Source: an uncultured Lachnospiraceae bacterium (lineage in GTDB: Bacteria > Bacillota > Clostridia > Lachnospirales > Lachnospiraceae). Taken from it: a stretch of 64,000 nucleotides of DNA. Of this stretch, positions 60,664 through 64,000 are shown piece by piece. The notes under the pieces were generated by a model. The model did no database searches. It was not told where the DNA came from and worked only from the letters and a program-made list of their open reading frames with translations. Within the stretch, counting starts at the first letter, position 1, and each line of letters opens with the position of its first letter. The stretch covers positions 62,001-126,000 of the forward strand of contig CAJTRA010000007.1 in the NCBI GenBank assembly GCA_910578345.1, given 5' to 3'. Both the position numbers and the translations under genes were made by a program.

Positions 60664-62349
60664 TCAGAGAACCGCCGCAAATCCATCCGCAAGATCTTCT
60701 CCCAAAAGCTTAAGCTCCTTCTTCACAGGCGCCGACGGAAAGTCTTCATATCCTACCTGATCCCCGCTTACCGGATAATAAAAGGTAATTCCCTCTATCA
60801 CATAAGACGCTGTCTCATAATTCTCATATTCTTTCTGCACAAGCCAATAACGGTTCTCATAGGACGCCGTGATCTGCCTGCCAAGCGCCAGGCTCTTGTA
60901 ACATAGCAAAACCAGCCCTACCGTCAGACCGCACACTCTGACAACGCCGCGCCATCTTCCTTCTCCCTTCTGTCCGCCCCCATCCAGAATCCGGTCATAT
61001 AACGATCCAAAGACCACTGCCGGCATCAAGTACACATAGACGCACCCATAGCGGATCAGCGGAGAGGTACACAGCCAGAACCCAAAAGATCCCGCCACAG
61101 TCATCTGTACTAACAGCATGTCCCATCGTCTTCTCCAAAGTCCCACGGTCATTCCCGCCGCATATAGGATCAAGACTCCCACCGCCGCCACTGCCGCAAG
61201 CGTAAACAGCTTATCACTGCCTGCCAGAGCGCCAAACCAGTCCGGCAGCCATTCTTTCATGGGAAGCTCATATTGGGTCACATCCGTATAGCCCCGTCCC
61301 CAGACCTGAATCTCTCTCGCATCATAGTCCGCCAGTCCCTTCGGTATTTTCCACGGTACTTGAAACAGATCGATCTGTGTGAACGGGTAGACCAGCCACC
61401 CCGACAACAGCACGTTTCGGATAAAAAAAGGCGCCGCCGTCAGACTTCCCAGCGTAAGGTACAGTCCCGTCTCTTTCCAGCGTCTGCCTTTGACCAGAGC
61501 AAAGGCCGGATGCAGGACCAGCAGCAGGATCAATGCTGCCGACAGTTTCACGGTCATCAAAAATACGCCCAACACACAGAGCATGGCATAGGGAAAGACT
61601 TCCTCCACGCTCTCTTCCAACAGTTCCAGCCAACGGATCACAACATAAAAAGCAAGCAGCACCATAAAATAATCCGAAGCTGGTGAGATCATCTCATCAA
61701 AAATGTTGACCAGATAATAAATCCCCATCAACCGTGCAAAATCGCTGGTCCGAAGTCTGCCCGCACGCAGTGCATCTGTTATCTCCATACAAGTTCCGGC
61801 CAGAAGAAACGCCAGCCATCCGGCCGCACAGTGAAAAGACTGTCCGCCCCAAAATGCCATACTATACAGCGCTGACAAAGCAAAGGAAGCACTGTTATAA
61901 GCCAGTCTGCAGTGAAGATTTCCAAGTCCCTTCACAGCCCCATATTCCTCAATCCATCTGATACTCTGCGCATGGTAAAGTCCAGTATCATAATGCAGGA
62001 TCCCCCTGGAAGTGCCATAGGCAAACAGGAGAAAGAGAGCGAACAGGAGAAACCGTTTTTCTTTGCGATCGCTCCCTGTTTCCTGAAGCATATGGCCCAG
62101 TGCATGCCGGCTGTGCCACGCAATACCTGCACAGACTGCCAGCAGAAGCACATTTGCCATAAGCCCGACGCGCCCGAACAGACTGAAGATCTGTGCATAC
62201 ACCGTAACCGCTGCCAGTCCGCACAGCAGATAAGTGTTCTTATGCCTGATCCGATATGGAATATACCGGAGCAGAATCTGCAACAGGCCATAACCCACAA
62301 GAAAAGTGGTCAGAAAGATATAAAGCCATATTCCTACTACCGACAGCAT
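60664..62349 (-). CDS. Large multi-pass membrane protein, polysaccharide cluster
   Basis: 561 residues with about twelve hydrophobic segments. No family is recognised with certainty; HYDTGLYHAQSIRWIEEYG in an outer loop and DEMISPASDYFMVLLAFYVVIRWLELLEES resemble membrane proteins annotated near capsule genes. It could be a glycosyltransferase of the GT-C type or a second polymerase. Its start overlaps the gmd end by 13 bases and fcl follows, so it belongs to the GDP-fucose operon. Confidence 0.7.
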   Translation of the reverse strand: MLSVVGIWLYIFLTTFLVGYGLLQILLRYIPYRIRHKNTYLLCGLAAVTVYAQIFSLFGRVGLMANVLLLAVCAGIAWHSRHALGHMLQETGSDRKEKRFLLFALFLLFAYGTSRGILHYDTGLYHAQSIRWIEEYGAVKGLGNLHCRLAYNSASFALSALYSMAFWGGQSFHCAAGWLAFLLAGTCMEITDALRAGRLRTSDFARLMGIYYLVNIFDEMISPASDYFMVLLAFYVVIRWLELLEESVEEVFPYAMLCVLGVFLMTVKLSAALILLLVLHPAFALVKGRRWKETGLYLTLGSLTAAPFFIRNVLLSGWLVYPFTQIDLFQVPWKIPKGLADYDAREIQVWGRGYTDVTQYELPMKEWLPDWFGALAGSDKLFTLAAVAAVGVLILYAAGMTVGLWRRRWDMLLVQMTVAGSFGFWLCTSPLIRYGCVYVYLMPAVVFGSLYDRILDGGGQKGEGRWRGVVRVCGLTVGLVLLCYKSLALGRQITASYENRYWLVQKEYENYETASYVIEGITFYYPVSGDQVGYEDFPSAPVKKELKLLGEDLADGFAAVL

Positions 62350-63425
62350 AAACCGATCTCTTTCCCATGCTGCCTGTATTCCTCGCAGCTCATCCCTGCG
62401 ATCTCTTTCAGATCAGCATCCATCATCATGGCAACCAGCTTTTTGAAATCTACGTCACGCTGCCAGCCCAGCTCCCTCTCAGCTTTCTCGCAGTTACCCC
62501 AGAGAAATTCCACCTCTGCCGGCCGGTAGAATTCGGGATTCACATCCACAAGCAGTCTGCCCGTCTCTGCGTCATACCCTTTCTCATTGACCCCGGCACC
62601 TTCCCACCGGATCGTAATGCCGAGTTCGCCAAAAGCCTCTTCCACAAATTCGCGGACTGTGTGCGTTTCATTCGTCGCCAGCACATAATCGTCCGCCTTG
62701 TCCTGCTGCAGCATCAGCCACATGCCCTTCACATAGTCGCCCGCAAAGCCCCAGTCACGCTTAGCATTCATATTCCCCAGCGACAGCTTCTCCTGTCTGC
62801 CCGCGATGATATTGGCGATCGCAAGCGTGATCTTCCTGGTGACAAAGTTCTCTCCCCGTCTCGGAGATTCGTGATTAAAAAGAATTCCGTTGCAGGCATA
62901 CATGTGATAGGATTCTCTGTAGTTCACCGTGATCCAGTAAGAATACAGTTTAGCCGCACCGTAAGGACTCTTCGGGTAAAAGGGCGTCTTCTCACTCTGC
63001 GGTGCAGTCTCCGGAATGCCGCCGAACAGTTCTGACGTTGATGCCTGATAGAACCTGCACGTACCGCCGTTTACCCTGATCGCCTCCAACAGTTTCAGGG
63101 TACTCACACCCGTCGCCTCAGCCGTGTATTCCGGCACATCGAATGAGATTCCTACATGAGACTGCGCTGCAAGATTATAGACCTCTGTCGGACGAATCTC
63201 TGCGATCAGCCGCATCAGATTACTGGAATCCGTCGTATCTGCAAAATGCAGGAAAAATTTTACCTTATGATAATCAGACTGGATCAGGTGGTCGATCCTT
63301 GCCGTATTGGAAATACTGTGCCTGCGGATCAGACCATGTACCTCATACCCTTTCTCCAACAAAAACTCCGCCAGATAAGAACCATCCTGACCGGTAATAC
63401 CCGTGATCAACGCTACTTTCTGCAT
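62337..63425 (-). CDS. gmd: GDP-mannose 4,6-dehydratase
   Basis: 362 residues. ITGITGQDGSYLAEFLLEKGYEVHGLIRR (NADP loop), YNLAAQSHVGISFD, FYQASTSELFGG, KSPYGAAKLYSYW with catalytic Tyr-X3-Lys, and NHESPRRGENFVTRKIT. It makes GDP-4-keto-6-deoxy-mannose, the precursor of GDP-fucose. The ATG is at 63425, 47 bases after the rmlD stop. Confidence 0.97.
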   Translation of the reverse strand: MQKVALITGITGQDGSYLAEFLLEKGYEVHGLIRRHSISNTARIDHLIQSDYHKVKFFLHFADTTDSSNLMRLIAEIRPTEVYNLAAQSHVGISFDVPEYTAEATGVSTLKLLEAIRVNGGTCRFYQASTSELFGGIPETAPQSEKTPFYPKSPYGAAKLYSYWITVNYRESYHMYACNGILFNHESPRRGENFVTRKITLAIANIIAGRQEKLSLGNMNAKRDWGFAGDYVKGMWLMLQQDKADDYVLATNETHTVREFVEEAFGELGITIRWEGAGVNEKGYDAETGRLLVDVNPEFYRPAEVEFLWGNCEKAERELGWQRDVDFKKLVAMMMDADLKEIAGMSCEEYRQHGKEIGLCCR

Positions 63426-63472
63426 ACTATAATTTCCTTTCTTTTCTCCTGTTTCTCTATTATAATTATCTG

Positions 63473-64000
63473 TTACTGCATATATTCCGCGATCGCATCA
63501 TGCCAATCGGCAAACATAAAATCTGTCGTCATTTTGAACATATAATTCTCCAGAATCGAATACGCGGGACGTTGCGCCGCCGCACCATATTCCTCAGAAG
63601 TGATCGCTTCGACAATGGTATTCTTACCCGCCAGCCGGAAGATCTCCTCCGTAAACTGCGCCCAACTGCAGTCTCCCTCACAAGTTCCATGGAATAATCC
63701 ATAGTTTTCTGTGGGGAGCAGATATGCAATCGCTTTCGCCAGCTCTCCTGCACTGGTGGGAGAACCTACCTGGTCCATCACCACCCTGACTTTATCATGC
63801 GTCTCTGACAGACGCAGCATCGTCTTGACAAAGTTCTTGCCGTCGCCATACAGCCAGGCAGTACGGATGATATAGTGTCTGTTGCTAAACTCCTTAACGA
63901 AATTTTCTCCTGCAAGCTTCGTCCTGCCGTAAGCTCCCTGCGGCCCGGTCGGATCGGTCTCACGATAGGGTCTTGTCCCATTTCCGTCAAAAACATAATC
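63473..64000 (-). CDS. rmlD: dTDP-4-dehydrorhamnose reductase (partial, 5' end outside window)
   Basis: 175 C-terminal residues are visible. DYVFDGNGTRPYRETD, GAYGRTKLAGENF (Tyr-X3-Lys), IRTAWLYGDGKNFVKTML and DQVGSPTSAGELAKAI are standard RmlD motifs. It completes dTDP-L-rhamnose synthesis. The other rml genes would lie to the right. First gene seen of the leftward polysaccharide cluster. Confidence 0.93.
   Translation of the reverse strand, partial: DYVFDGNGTRPYRETDPTGPQGAYGRTKLAGENFVKEFSNRHYIIRTAWLYGDGKNFVKTMLRLSETHDKVRVVMDQVGSPTSAGELAKAIAYLLPTENYGLFHGTCEGDCSWAQFTEEIFRLAGKNTIVEAITSEEYGAAAQRPAYSILENYMFKMTTDFMFADWHDAIAEYMQ

Noticed and set aside
1..64000. CRISPR arrays, tRNA or rRNA genes, insertion sequences, integrases, phage genes
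   Set aside because: Looked for regularly spaced repeats, cloverleaf-like segments with CCA-proximal arms, transposase-like ORFs and phage proteins; none could be supported.

Overview
The window reads as a chromosomal stretch of a spore-forming, Gram-positive anaerobe of the class Clostridia, most likely a gut Lachnospiraceae (inference). The support is a type 1B dihydroorotate dehydrogenase with its PyrK partner, a spoIID/spoIIQ pair, a SPOCS/LysM spore-coat-type protein, a free Spo0A C-terminal domain, a T-box in front of ileS, AGGAGG-type ribosome sites, GTG and TTG starts, and moderate GC. I see no rRNA, tRNA, CRISPR array, insertion sequence or prophage.

Layout. 1-3.3 kb: a truncated membrane-fused spermidine synthase and the SPOCS/LysM protein. 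3.3-6.7 kb: pyrC-pyrK-pyrD operon for pyrimidine synthesis. 6.7-11.2 kb: a PrcB-like lipoprotein, plsC, a GH9-like lipoprotein, an amidohydrolase, and a 385-bp non-coding block of nested palindromes. 11.2-17.1 kb: spoIIQ, spoIID, an EF-hand-like protein and an aconitase-family hydratase. 17.3-25.5 kb: hflX behind a long attenuator-like leader, glgP, and ileS behind an isoleucine T-box. 25.5-45 kb: mostly single genes and regulators. These are a membrane-anchored XRE protein, GNAT acetyltransferases, a BlaI/BlaR1 pair with its operators, a glutaminase-like protein, a NUDIX protein, a PhoB/PhoR-like two-component system, a membrane ferredoxin, an MFS exporter with an attenuator-like leader, an AI-2E family protein, a Fic protein, a YbaK deacylase, a membrane-anchored MerR protein, pncB and a DegV protein. 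45.2-46.5 kb: an Eis-like acetyltransferase. 46.5-64 kb: a large leftward exopolysaccharide/capsule cluster running off the right edge.

How the genes work together. The polysaccharide cluster holds GDP-fucose enzymes (gmd, fcl), a dTDP-rhamnose reductase (rmlD, partial), a lipid-linked sugar initiator, six glycosyltransferases of the GT2 or GT4 type, a GtrB-like lipid glycosyltransferase, an EpsG-like polymerase, a Wzz-like length regulator and two large membrane proteins. Inside it sits a separately transcribed gene encoding only the Spo0A DNA-binding domain. No Wzx flippase is visible.

The most striking non-coding structure is the hflX leader (about 18603-19106): a good promoter, a 17-codon leader peptide ending in an Arg-Thr-Arg-containing tail, mutually exclusive hairpins and an intrinsic terminator. 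This is the architecture of macrolide/lincosamide-inducible attenuation as known for HflXr and Erm/ABC-F genes. A second leader (35904-36140), in front of an MFS exporter, has a 31-codon ORF and a terminator hairpin that buries the Shine-Dalgarno sequence. Four copies of a 30-bp imperfect palindrome and two copies of a 39-bp repeat are scattered between genes.
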